Origin: an uncultured Bacteroides sp.
GTDB taxonomy: Bacteria > Bacteroidota > Bacteroidia > Bacteroidales > Bacteroidaceae
Assembly (NCBI GenBank): GCA_900551445.1
Contig: URWA01000001.1
Span: 62,001-126,000 of the forward strand
Direction of reading: 5' to 3'
Length of the DNA stretch: 64,000 nt
Each line of letters begins with the position of its first letter. The first letter of the stretch is position 1. The notes beneath the pieces were generated by a model. That model did no database searches. It saw only the letters and a program-made list of their open reading frames with translations, and was not told where the DNA came from. Of this stretch, positions 34,801-43,559 are shown piece after piece. The position numbers were made by a program, and so were the translations under genes.

Positions 34801-35104
34801 CTTTTTCATATTTTTCCAAGACTTCCTTCTCCAATTTATCAATCTGAGAGAAGATAGCTTCACGCTTTTCCAATTCAGTAGATTCAATAGTGGCCTTCAG
34901 CTCCTCTATTTTCTTATTTTCCTCTACAGCAGAATCCTTGATATATTTCTTCAGTTCTTCTGTTTTTGCACGAAGTTCATCATTCGTCAGCTTGGAGATT
35001 TCCGGATAAACGGCCTTTACTTTTTCCACCCATGGCTGGATTTCTTTCATGTCACGAGTTGCCTTATTCCCGAACAGCTTGCTTATAAATTCATTAAATC
35101 CCAT
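31808..35104 (-). CDS. secA: Preprotein translocase ATPase SecA
   Basis: 1098 residues, the long form typical of Bacteroidota, with an insertion of about 150 residues in the nucleotide-binding part relative to E. coli. Walker A is in [20 protein letters not shown], Walker B/DEAD in [19 protein letters not shown], and motif VI in [11 protein letters not shown] and [14 protein letters not shown]. The C-terminal SEC-C zinc tail has the CxCx8CH ligands in [17 protein letters not shown]. It drives post-translational export through SecYEG. It has its own promoter (35156-35163) and terminator. Confidence 0.98.
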   Translation of the reverse strand: [1098 protein letters not shown]

Positions 35105-35155
35105 TATATATTTCTTTTTTATTATTTGCTAATTAATTATTTTATCTCATCGCTG

Positions 35156-35163
35156 CAAAGATA
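35156..35163 (-). promoter_or_regulatory. -7 element for secA
   Basis: Minus-strand TATCTTTG followed by CAGCG, 51 bp before the secA ATG. Confidence 0.65.
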
Positions 35164-35201
35164 ACCAAATTGTAAATTATCTTTCCGCTCTATTACAAAA
35201 T

Positions 35202-36785
35202 TTATTTACGAATATTCAGCATTGGAGCTTCGGAACAGGCATTGGGGGCCCGTATGCGCATAAAATGAGCTAATGTAGGAACAATTGCAGTGACCTTAAC
35301 CGGGGAATACAATTTTTCCGGCTTTACGTCAAATCCCATAAAGACAAGAGGAGCCGTAGCATAAGCTGCCCGCATGACTTCTACCTTCTTGGAGTACTCG
35401 TTCACTACAGACCATCCCGGCATTACTTCCACATAGATATCTCCCGAACAATTCGGATTATAGGTGTTACGAATCTTATCGATTTTCGGTGTCCAAGCCC
35501 CTAACAAAAGACGCTGTGCAGAATAGGCATTCTGAACCCCGCTCATCTGCACCACAAATTCCGCAGAACGAGACATCACTTCTACCAGATTCAGTTTTCT
35601 CTCTTCTATCAGTTTATGATTCAGATAAATCTGGCGGTCATAATAAGTCTCTACATATTGTCCTTGACCGTAAATGGCCATCAGATACATATTCAACAGG
35701 GCTGCACAACGCTTGATATGGAATTCTCCCCCTGGAATCTTATATTTTTCAGGATCTACCGGATCCGGATCGCTATACCCGGTAGAAGTAATGAAAAACA
35801 ATGTATTACGCAGTCCCACCTTACGGTCAATCAAATCCAGTAAATCACCCAGGCTGTTGTCCAGGCGAACATACATATCCTGGATTTCCATGGCATATTC
35901 CGAATTAGGCTTATGGTCGTAATTCCCGGCATAATATGACAAAGTCAACAAGTCCGGAGCCGCATCCTGCCCTATCTGCGTACTATTCAGGCAAACATTG
36001 ACCAAACGGTTCACTTCATCGTTCACATAAGGACTCGTTTTAAACTTCTTGTACTTATCTAAACGTTCATCTGAAAAATTATGCTTAAAGCTTAATTGTT
36101 TGGTTTCCGTTGTGATATACTGATAGGAAGTAACCGGAAGATAAGGAAGCCACTCCAGATTATTGATACGAAAATCAAGCCCCTCCTTGTCGTTATAGTC
36201 GCTCACCCATACCGGACAATCTCCATAGTAGGTCGTACCAGACCATTTCCCGGTTTCATCATTCAGCCAAAATGCTCCGTCCGCAGCATGTCCTGCCGCC
36301 AGAACAGCCATTTCACGTGTAGGGGCAATAGAATAAACTTCAGCCCGTCCCTGAGTAGCAACTTTCAGTTCATCTGAAAGCGTAGAACACTGTAACCGCT
36401 TAGCCGATGAGTTTTCAGAAGTATAAACTCCCATAAAACTTTGGTCATCCACAGACTTAATAATCCGTAAAGAGTTACGGTCCATCCATCGGTTAGCTGG
36501 TATGCCATTATAATAGGGAGTCGTTCCTGTATAAATAGAAGCCGTAGCTGAAGAACGGTCGACATTGATAAAATCATATTCAGCATTTGTATAGATTCGT
36601 CCTTCTTTTAAAAGGCGCTTAAAACCTCTTTCCCCATACAATGCCGAAAAAGCCTCTATATAATCTGCCCGTAATTGATCAATCGTCAAACCAACCACCA
36701 ATCTGGGTACGGGGGTTGGAGATTGAGACTGAATGCCGGTAATGACAAATACCGTCAATAAAGATGTCAGTATGCGTTCTTTCAT
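35202..36785 (-). CDS. Exported alkaline-phosphatase-superfamily protein, probably catalytically inactive
   Basis: 527 residues with a signal peptide. The fold is clear: LVVGLTIDQLRADYIEAF at the start, SIYTGTTPYYNGIPANRWMD, LLTLSYYAGNYDHKPNS, VEVMRAAYATAPLVFMGFDV and TAIVPTLAHFMRIRAPNA, all aligning by eye to PafA-type phosphatases. The active site, however, is degraded. The nucleophile Thr/Ser turn before GHAS has become DRSSATAS. The DxxGH metal site is NYDH, the TADHG block is ITSTGYS, and the DTHVP histidine is replaced in YATAP. It starts in a TAATG overlap with the DUF4105 gene. Probably a binding or structural pseudoenzyme. Confidence 0.78.
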   Translation of the reverse strand: MKERILTSLLTVFVITGIQSQSPTPVPRLVVGLTIDQLRADYIEAFSALYGERGFKRLLKEGRIYTNAEYDFINVDRSSATASIYTGTTPYYNGIPANRWMDRNSLRIIKSVDDQSFMGVYTSENSSAKRLQCSTLSDELKVATQGRAEVYSIAPTREMAVLAAGHAADGAFWLNDETGKWSGTTYYGDCPVWVSDYNDKEGLDFRINNLEWLPYLPVTSYQYITTETKQLSFKHNFSDERLDKYKKFKTSPYVNDEVNRLVNVCLNSTQIGQDAAPDLLTLSYYAGNYDHKPNSEYAMEIQDMYVRLDNSLGDLLDLIDRKVGLRNTLFFITSTGYSDPDPVDPEKYKIPGGEFHIKRCAALLNMYLMAIYGQGQYVETYYDRQIYLNHKLIEERKLNLVEVMSRSAEFVVQMSGVQNAYSAQRLLLGAWTPKIDKIRNTYNPNCSGDIYVEVMPGWSVVNEYSKKVEVMRAAYATAPLVFMGFDVKPEKLYSPVKVTAIVPTLAHFMRIRAPNACSEAPMLNIRK

Positions 36786-37996
36786 TATTTCTTATTCAAA
36801 ACTAATACATGGCTTGCAGCATTTACTAACAAACCGAGTGCCAAAGGTAATACTGTTAAATTAAATTTTTGCGGTAATAGCAGGAATAACAGCATAAAAA
36901 GTGTTAAATACACAAGATTCGCCGAATGATACCAGTCTTTTTTATGTTTTATATCATGATAAACCATAAAAGGAAGGTAAAACAAAGGAATCGGATTAAA
37001 CAGCAGCAAGAGCCAGTTTGAACCTACTGTCGGATGGGATGACACAAAAAACAGGAAAGCGATAATGCAGCCCGCAATTCCCTGGGCCGCATAAAGCAAC
37101 ACGTCCCAACCCCAGAATATACATTTCTTTTTCCATTGCCAGAAACCAATCAGCACATTTAGCAGTAAGAACACTGCCCCCGCCCCCATTGGGGTCAAGC
37201 CAAAAGCCGCCTCTGGTTCCGGAGTCACATCCACAATCTTCTCTTCCCTCAAGACAAACGGACGGGTATTTCCTTCCGCATCCCGAATGTAAGCACCATC
37301 TGCAAAATAACGCATGTAAAAAGGAGCAAACATCTGTTTCCTGACATCAATCGCTTTATCAGCTTCCGCCCCCAAACACAAATCAATTCCCAACTCGTCC
37401 CATGGAGAATCCCCCGTAAATTCATGCACAATTCCACGGAATGTCTTCACCCACTCCACGGAAGGATATACCACCTCCCCCTGGATACTCTTTTCTATCT
37501 GGTCACGCGCACGAGTCGTACAATTATCATAAAAATAATTATAACGATAGATTCTATTTTCCGGAAGATAATTATCCTGAAGCAACCGTAACAATGTTTG
37601 CTTTTCCGAAGGCGTCAGGTTCAAGACTTGCTGATATACCGAAGAGCCACGCAAAGCGTATTCCGCTTCAAAATAAGGAAAAGGTGTAATACCTAACTGA
37701 TAATCCGTCTCTCCTTTCACAAAGCGATAGATAAAATTGGGGGTATTAAAACTAAACATCCCGTAATTGAACACCAAATCCACCCCCTGAGAAAAATTCT
37801 GGTAACGAATAGCCGTATGACCAAAAAGCGCATAAATCTCATGGCCTGGCGCACAGGTCAACAGACTAAATTGAATACTATCATTTTGTGAAGGTGCCAC
37901 CGTACCTGTCCGGACATCGCCATACATTTTCATAGGAGAAGCCAATTGAATCAGTCCTATGACACATAACAATAAATAGATAAATTTCCGCTTCAT
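36785..37996 (-). CDS. DUF4105 / Lnb-type N-terminal periplasmic domain membrane protein
   Basis: About 403 residues from the ATG at 37996 (MKRKFIYLLLCVIGLIQLAS), a signal peptide; an upstream frame reaches 38083 but adds no family-like sequence. The periplasmic domain (FSLLTCAPGHEIYALFGHTA; DLVFNYGMFSF; YFYDNCTTRARDQIEKS) is DUF4105, the N-terminal domain of the lipoprotein N-acyltransferase Lnb, with candidate catalytic Cys/His. The C-terminal 150 residues hold four to five membrane helices. It probably modifies a lipoprotein or another envelope substrate. The stop overlaps the start of the following phosphatase-fold gene by one base, so the two are coupled. Confidence 0.8.
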   Translation of the reverse strand: MKRKFIYLLLCVIGLIQLASPMKMYGDVRTGTVAPSQNDSIQFSLLTCAPGHEIYALFGHTAIRYQNFSQGVDLVFNYGMFSFNTPNFIYRFVKGETDYQLGITPFPYFEAEYALRGSSVYQQVLNLTPSEKQTLLRLLQDNYLPENRIYRYNYFYDNCTTRARDQIEKSIQGEVVYPSVEWVKTFRGIVHEFTGDSPWDELGIDLCLGAEADKAIDVRKQMFAPFYMRYFADGAYIRDAEGNTRPFVLREEKIVDVTPEPEAAFGLTPMGAGAVFLLLNVLIGFWQWKKKCIFWGWDVLLYAAQGIAGCIIAFLFFVSSHPTVGSNWLLLLFNPIPLFYLPFMVYHDIKHKKDWYHSANLVYLTLFMLLFLLLPQKFNLTVLPLALGLLVNAASHVLVLNKK

Positions 37997-38177
37997 AAAT
38001 TTATACCCATCCATCAGCCGACAGAATTCTCTGCCTGCACCTGAATAATACATAATATTCTTTTTTCGCATGCAAAAATACATGGAATCTTGCAGACCAA
38101 CGAAATAAATAATCAGTTTTATTGACGTACATATTCAAATTTTGCCTTACTTTGCAATCAAAACAAAGCAGACAAAA

Positions 38178-38903
38178 GTGAATCTAGTAATTGATATTGG
38201 CAATACTGTAGCAAAATTGGCAGTATTCGAGGGTGATAAAGTGGTGGAAGTGTTAAGAGGCTCCAACCATTCGCTAGACTGGCTGTCAATGTTATGCAAC
38301 AAGTATCCAATTAAAAGAGGTATCATTGCATCAGTCATTACGCTTAGCAATACCATACGGCGACAATTGGCGGGAGTTCCATTTGAAATCATAGAATTAA
38401 ACCACCAGACACCTGTTCCTATCCGTAACCTGTATAAAACACCAGAGACTCTGGGAATGGACAGGCTGGCTGCCGTAGTAGGCGCAAACTATCAGGCTCC
38501 AGGTAAGAATCTGCTGGTAATCGACGCGGGCACCGCCCTTACCTATGAATTTATTGACGCAGAAGGTAATTACCGGGGTGGCAATATTTCACCAGGACTG
38601 TACACCCGTTTTAAGACTTTAAACGCCTGCTGTGACAAACTTCCTTTAATTGAAAGAAAAGGGGAAACTCCTGAATTCGGTTTCGATACAGAAACAGCTA
38701 TCCGGGCCGGAGTAATCAGAGGAATTGAATTTGAAATTATCGGCTATATCACTCTTCTGCAAAAGAAATATCCCGACCTTTTGGTTTTTTTAACTGGAGG
38801 AGATAAATTTTCTTTTGATACAAATTTAAAAAGTATCATCTTTGCAGATAGATTTTTAGTATTGAAAGGTTTAAACAGAATATTGAATTATAATGTTAAG
38901 TAA
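38178..38903 (+). CDS. coaX: Type III pantothenate kinase
   Basis: 241 residues from a GTG start (VNLVIDIGNTVAKLAVFEGD). The ASKHA phosphate motif DIGNTVAK, the second motif LLVIDAGTALTYEFID and GGNISPGLYTRFKTL are characteristic of CoaX. First step of CoA biosynthesis. The frame opens upstream to an ATG at 38142, but the promoter (TTGAC near 38122 and TTACTTTGC near 38148) would lie around that ATG, so the GTG is preferred. The stop overlaps the next gene's start by 11 nt. Confidence 0.93.
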   Translation: MNLVIDIGNTVAKLAVFEGDKVVEVLRGSNHSLDWLSMLCNKYPIKRGIIASVITLSNTIRRQLAGVPFEIIELNHQTPVPIRNLYKTPETLGMDRLAAVVGANYQAPGKNLLVIDAGTALTYEFIDAEGNYRGGNISPGLYTRFKTLNACCDKLPLIERKGETPEFGFDTETAIRAGVIRGIEFEIIGYITLLQKKYPDLLVFLTGGDKFSFDTNLKSIIFADRFLVLKGLNRILNYNVK

Positions 38904-40164
38904 AAAGATACTTGTGGGTTCATGGTTTATAGCAAGTGCCACTATTGTGAGTGCACAAATAAGTACCAATTCACCTTATACGCGTTATGGATTAGGAGAC
39001 ATGTTTGACCAAAGCTTCACGAATAACTCGGCAATGGGAGGAGTGGGATATGCGCTCAGAACAAGTGAACATATAAACGCTATGAATCCAGCATCCTATA
39101 CAGCTGTAGATTCACTTTCCTTCATTTTCGATGTAGGAATGTCACTAAAAAGCTCAAATTTTCAGGAAGGACAATACAAAGCAAATGCAAAAAACTCCAG
39201 TTTTGACTATATCGGTATGCAGTTCAGGCTCCATCCTCGATTGGGAATGACTATCGGATATACTCCATTTTCTACTGTAGGATACAACTTCACCCGAACC
39301 AAATCGATAGAAAACAGCAGCGATGTCACCCTCTCTAATAATTTTTATGGTGACGGAGGTCTGCAACAAATTTTCGGAGGATTAGGTATCAAGCTCTTTG
39401 ACAACTTGTCGATTGGTGCCAACATCGGTTATTTATATGGCAAACTAAAATACCAGACTACGGCAACCCTCAGCAACGGAGGAGACCAGACCATCACTTA
39501 TAACACGGTATCTATAAGCAGCTATCATGCAAGCTTCGGCCTCCAATACACCCAGCCGATTAATAAAGAAAATGAAATGACACTGGGATTGACCTACAGT
39601 TTGGGACACGTACTTAATGGCCACGACATCCAAGGTACTCAGATAACCAATGGAAGCAACTACTCCGTAGTCAGTGAACAGCAAATAAACGACTCTTATG
39701 GAATACCCCATACCTATGGAGCCGGACTGGGATGGAAACATAAAAAAAATCTGACAATCGAAGCGGATTACACACTCCAGAAATGGGGCGGAGTAAAATA
39801 TAACAACCGGACAGATTTATATCAAGATCGCACTAAGGTTGCTGTGGGAGCAGAATTTCTGCCCAAAGAATACGGACGAAATTACTTCAGCCGTGTACGA
39901 TACAGACTCGGTGCCTATTATGCGAACTCTAATCTCCAGATACCTGTCGCTGAAAATATGGTAGAAGGACCGAAAGAATATGGAGTAACCTTTGGATTCG
40001 GACTACCTTTGAAACTCTATCAACGAAACAGTGTATTAAGCATTACCGGACAATACATTCATGCCAAACCGTCAGTAAGCGATATGCTATCGGAAAATCG
40101 GTTCGTCTTGAAAATAGGTCTGACATTCAACGAACACTGGTTCATGAAATGGAGAGTAAATTAA
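38893..40164 (+). CDS. Outer-membrane beta-barrel protein
   Basis: 423 residues with signal peptide (MLSKKILVGSWFIASATIVS). The N-terminal TNSPYTRYGLGDMFDQS and AMGGVGYALRTSEHINAMNPASY resemble the N-terminal plug of FadL/PorV-like barrels of Bacteroidota. The remainder alternates barrel strands with short turns (FASFGLQYTQPI-type). The function is unknown; possibly a hydrophobic-compound channel or an assembly factor. It starts inside coaX with an 11-nt overlap and is followed by a TPR protein and the LPS gene lptC, suggesting an envelope operon. Confidence 0.75.
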   Translation: MLSKKILVGSWFIASATIVSAQISTNSPYTRYGLGDMFDQSFTNNSAMGGVGYALRTSEHINAMNPASYTAVDSLSFIFDVGMSLKSSNFQEGQYKANAKNSSFDYIGMQFRLHPRLGMTIGYTPFSTVGYNFTRTKSIENSSDVTLSNNFYGDGGLQQIFGGLGIKLFDNLSIGANIGYLYGKLKYQTTATLSNGGDQTITYNTVSISSYHASFGLQYTQPINKENEMTLGLTYSLGHVLNGHDIQGTQITNGSNYSVVSEQQINDSYGIPHTYGAGLGWKHKKNLTIEADYTLQKWGGVKYNNRTDLYQDRTKVAVGAEFLPKEYGRNYFSRVRYRLGAYYANSNLQIPVAENMVEGPKEYGVTFGFGLPLKLYQRNSVLSITGQYIHAKPSVSDMLSENRFVLKIGLTFNEHWFMKWRVN

Positions 40165-40203
40165 TATGAAAATAAACACAATGAACAACTAATCTTACAT
40201 ACG

Positions 40204-41565
40204 ATGAAAATGAAAATGTTTACAATGCTGTGTGCGTTATCTTTAAGCGCTACAGCTACTTTCGCTCAAAAAGGAGTGGAAGATGGTTCTCGTTTCGGAC
40301 ACGGAGAAGATAGTCTCCGCTGTTTGCAAAACATCAGTATTTACAGTGAATATGTAAAAACTGACAACTTTGTTGACGCATACAAGCCATGGATGGCTGT
40401 ATTTACAGAAGCTCCTTTGGCTCAGGTTAGTACTTACACCAACGGTGCCAAAATCCTGCGTGCCCTGATTGCCAGTTCAAAAGATGCCGCACAACAAAAG
40501 AAGTATCTGGACGAATTGATGGCCGTACACGATCAGCGAATCAAATACCTTGATGGTCTGAATCAGCTTGTAAAAACTCCTACCACTAAAGGTTCTATCC
40601 TGGGTATGAAAGCACATGACTACATTATGTTCTCTGGATCAAACATCGATGTAAACAAGGCCTATGAAATGACCAAAGAAGCAGTAGACTTGGAAAAGGC
40701 TGCTTCCGATTACTTCATGTTCCAGGACCTGATGGATATGTCTTCTCGCAAACTGAAAGGCGACGATGCGCACAAAGAACAATTCATCCAAGATTATCTG
40801 ACTACTTCCGGCTATGCTGAAGAAGCTCTGAAAGCAGCAACTAAAGAAAGAGACAAGAAATTACTGAAGACAGCCAAAGACAATGTAGATGCATACTTCA
40901 TCAACAGTGGTGCCGCAAGCTGTGAAAACCTGCAGGCCATCTATGGTCCGAAAGTAAGCCAGAACAAGAACAACTTGGAATACTTGAAACAAGTCATCAA
41001 TGTGATGCAGATGTTGAAGTGTACAGAAGAGGAAGCTTACTTCATCGCTTCTGAAGCTGCTCATGCTATTGAACCGACAGCAGCCACAGCAGCCGGATGT
41101 GCCTACATGTATTACAAGAAAGGCGACATGAACAAGAGTGTAGAATACTTTGACCAGGCTATCGAACTTGAACAAGATGCAGACAAGAAAGCCGACTATG
41201 CTTATAGCGCTGCAGTAGTATTGTTCAGCAAGAAACAGTTGAGCAAAGCAAAACAATACGCAAACAAAGCTCTTTCTTTCAACAGTAAATACGGTAAAGC
41301 TTATATCCTGATTGCACAAATGTACGCATCAAGTCCGAACTGGAGTGACGAAGCTGCATTGAACAAATGTACTTATTTCGCCGCTATCGATAAATTACAG
41401 CGTGCTAAGAGCGTAGACCCGAGTGTGGCTGAAGAAGCTCAGAAACTGATCAACACGTATGCCGGACATACTCCGAAAGATGAAGACCTCTTCTTCCTGG
41501 GCTTGAAGAAAGGTAATTCTGTCACAATCGGTGGATGGATTGGTGAAACTACAACCATCAGATAA
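40204..41565 (+). CDS. Periplasmic TPR-repeat protein
   Basis: 453 residues with signal peptide ending ATFAQ. Helical throughout; TPR-like units are visible at about residues 265-385 (AAAGCAYMYYKKGDMNKSVE; AYSAAVVLFSKKQLSKAKQY; AYILIAQMYASSPNWSDEA). The N-terminal RFGHGEDSLRCLQNISIYSE is conserved in this Bacteroidota family. No enzyme motif. Codon use (AAA, GAA and CTG-rich) suggests strong expression. The lptC gene follows after 3 bp, but a perfect hairpin inside lptC may separate their expression levels. Confidence 0.75.
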   Translation: MKMKMFTMLCALSLSATATFAQKGVEDGSRFGHGEDSLRCLQNISIYSEYVKTDNFVDAYKPWMAVFTEAPLAQVSTYTNGAKILRALIASSKDAAQQKKYLDELMAVHDQRIKYLDGLNQLVKTPTTKGSILGMKAHDYIMFSGSNIDVNKAYEMTKEAVDLEKAASDYFMFQDLMDMSSRKLKGDDAHKEQFIQDYLTTSGYAEEALKAATKERDKKLLKTAKDNVDAYFINSGAASCENLQAIYGPKVSQNKNNLEYLKQVINVMQMLKCTEEEAYFIASEAAHAIEPTAATAAGCAYMYYKKGDMNKSVEYFDQAIELEQDADKKADYAYSAAVVLFSKKQLSKAKQYANKALSFNSKYGKAYILIAQMYASSPNWSDEAALNKCTYFAAIDKLQRAKSVDPSVAEEAQKLINTYAGHTPKDEDLFFLGLKKGNSVTIGGWIGETTTIR

Positions 41566-41568
41566 TAT

Positions 41569-42189
41569 ATGTCAGCCAAATTCAAAAAGCACATATATAA
41601 ACTATTTATAAACATAACAGTTGCCGCATGGGCAACTGTTATGTTTCTTTTTGTTCCTGCATGCGGGAAAAAAGAACAACCCACAGCCGCCGCTGTAAAA
41701 GAAAGCGACTCCCTGCCCGATATGCGTACTACAGGAGTTACCACACTCATTTCCGACTCCGGTATGATTCGCTATAAAATCATCACGGCAGAATGGCTCA
41801 TTTACAGTCATAGGAACCCTCCTTTCTGGGCTTTCGAGAAAGGAATCTACCTAGAAAAATTCGACAGTCTTTTTCATGTGGATGCCAGCATCAAAGCAGA
41901 TACGGCGTACTATTATGAGCCCAAAAAACTTTGGGAATTACGTGGAAACGTACATATCCAGAGCCAACGGGGCGACAAATTCGATACCGAACTGATGTTC
42001 TGGGACCAGGACAAAGAAAAAATCTATTCAGACAAATTCATCCGCATCGAACAAGTGGACAAAATACTGACTGGATACGGCTTTGAATCCAATCAGCAAA
42101 TGACTGAATATCAAATCTATAACAATACAGGTATTTTTACGGTAGAAGACAATGCTGCGCAAGCAGACAGCACACGAACTCCCAAATAA
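41569..42189 (+). CDS. lptC: LPS export ABC transporter periplasmic protein LptC
   Basis: 206 residues. The N-terminus has a lipobox-like Cys in LFVPACGKK after a hydrophobic segment. The LptC jelly-roll is visible: SGMIRYKIITAEWLIY, RGNVHIQSQRGDKFDTE and MFWDQDKEKIYSDKFIRIEQ. It bridges LptB2FG to LptA in LPS transport. A perfect 16-bp stem-loop with a T-run sits in codons 14-27. The CNNM/CorC gene follows after 11 bp. Confidence 0.88.
   Translation: MSAKFKKHIYKLFINITVAAWATVMFLFVPACGKKEQPTAAAVKESDSLPDMRTTGVTTLISDSGMIRYKIITAEWLIYSHRNPPFWAFEKGIYLEKFDSLFHVDASIKADTAYYYEPKKLWELRGNVHIQSQRGDKFDTELMFWDQDKEKIYSDKFIRIEQVDKILTGYGFESNQQMTEYQIYNNTGIFTVEDNAAQADSTRTPK
41610..41652 (+). terminator. Terminator-like hairpin inside the lptC signal-peptide codons
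   Basis: AAACATAACAGTTGCC (41610-41625) pairs perfectly with GGCAACTGTTATGTTT (41631-41646) over a 5-nt loop, followed by CTTTTT. It begins 45 bp after the stop of the TPR gene and could end most of its transcripts, with passage into lptC depending on ribosomes disrupting the stem. Confidence 0.7.
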
Positions 42190-42200
42190 AACCATTCATT

Positions 42201-43457
42201 ATGGGACTTATCATCCAGTTACTTATATCTATGGCATTTTCCGCTTTCTTTTCCGGAATGGAAATTGCCTTCGTATCTTCCAATAAACTACGTTTTGAGA
42301 TGGAAAAGACGAACAATGTGTCGTCTTATATCCTCTCCGTATTCTATCGACATTCCAACAATTTCATCTCTACCATGCTGGTGGGAAATAACATAGCCTT
42401 GGTCATCTACGGTATCTTGATGGCCCAACTTATTGAACATTATATACTTGCAGATGTTATTTCCAATCAAGCATTACTGGTATCGATAGAAACCATTATC
42501 TCTACCCTGATCATTCTTGTGACAGGAGAATTCATTCCAAAGACATTATTCAAGCTGAATCCGAATGCAACACTAAAGGCATTCAGCCTGCCTGCTTATA
42601 TCTGCTATATTCTACTCTACCCCATCAGCCGTTTTTCATCTGTACTTTCCAGCGGTATTCTGCACCTCGTCGGAGTCAAGACCAATAAGGAAGACCGGGA
42701 AAAGGCTTTTACAAAAGTCGATTTGGACTATTTCATACAAAGCAGCATTGAAGAAGGGAAAGAAGGAGAAGAAATAGACAATGAAATCAAAATATTCCGC
42801 AATGCGCTCGATTTCTCTAATGTAAAGATACGCGACTGCATGATTCCACGTACAGAAATCATTGCCGTAGATTCAGAGACCTCCCTTGCTGAGCTGAAAA
42901 AAGTATTTATAGAGAACGGAATCAGCAAAATTATCGTGTACAAAGACAATATTGACAACATCATCGGCTACATCCATTCATCCGAAATGTTCAAAGGAAC
43001 CACAGAATGGCAGAACAACATACGCAGTATTCCATTTGTTCCAGAAACCATGGCCGCACATAAGTTGATGCGCATCTTCAAGCAGCAGAAACGATCGCTG
43101 GCCGTAGTGGTAGATGAATTTGGAGGAGTTTCAGGCATTGTAGCACTCGAAGACTTGATAGAAGAAATCTTAGGTGACATAGAAGATGAACACGATACAA
43201 CTTCTACGGTAGCCAAACAGATTTCAGAAAACGAATATATCTTTTCCGGAAGAATGGACATAGAAAAAGCCAATGAGACATTCAACCTGAATCTGCCGGA
43301 AAGCGAAGATTACCAAACCATAGGCGGACTTATCCTCAATGAGTGTCAAAGTATTCCCAAAGTAAACGAAGTCATCGAGATGGAAGGTTTCACTTTCAAA
43401 ATTATCAAAGTGAGTGCCAACCGAATTGAACTGGTGAAGCTGATTACGCAGAAATAA
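42201..43457 (+). CDS. CNNM/CorC-type transporter, HlyC/CorC family
   Basis: 418 residues: an N-terminal DUF21 membrane domain (MGLIIQLLISMAFSAFFSGM; further helices near 55-75, 95-115 and 130-150), a CBS pair (RDCMIPRTEIIAVDSE; VVVDEFGGVSGIVALEDLIE) and a C-terminal CorC/HlyC domain. It is a paralogue of the gldE product at 4574-5938 in this window. Likely ion (Mg2+/Co2+) handling. It lies between lptC and the foldase gene, with 11 and 102 bp gaps. Confidence 0.85.
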   Translation: MGLIIQLLISMAFSAFFSGMEIAFVSSNKLRFEMEKTNNVSSYILSVFYRHSNNFISTMLVGNNIALVIYGILMAQLIEHYILADVISNQALLVSIETIISTLIILVTGEFIPKTLFKLNPNATLKAFSLPAYICYILLYPISRFSSVLSSGILHLVGVKTNKEDREKAFTKVDLDYFIQSSIEEGKEGEEIDNEIKIFRNALDFSNVKIRDCMIPRTEIIAVDSETSLAELKKVFIENGISKIIVYKDNIDNIIGYIHSSEMFKGTTEWQNNIRSIPFVPETMAAHKLMRIFKQQKRSLAVVVDEFGGVSGIVALEDLIEEILGDIEDEHDTTSTVAKQISENEYIFSGRMDIEKANETFNLNLPESEDYQTIGGLILNECQSIPKVNEVIEMEGFTFKIIKVSANRIELVKLITQK

Positions 43458-43559
43458 GCATTTTTTTGAGAGAAAATAGCGACTAAACAGTATTTTTTGT
43501 ATCTTCGTGCGCTAATAGCGGAAATATAAAAACAATAAACAAAAAAATAATAACTTTAA

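Noticed and set aside
38118..38135. TTGACGTACATATTCAA before coaX as another FNR-like site
   Set aside because: Spacing and second half-site do not fit TTGAY-N4-RTCAA; the TTGAC is better read as part of the coaX core promoter.
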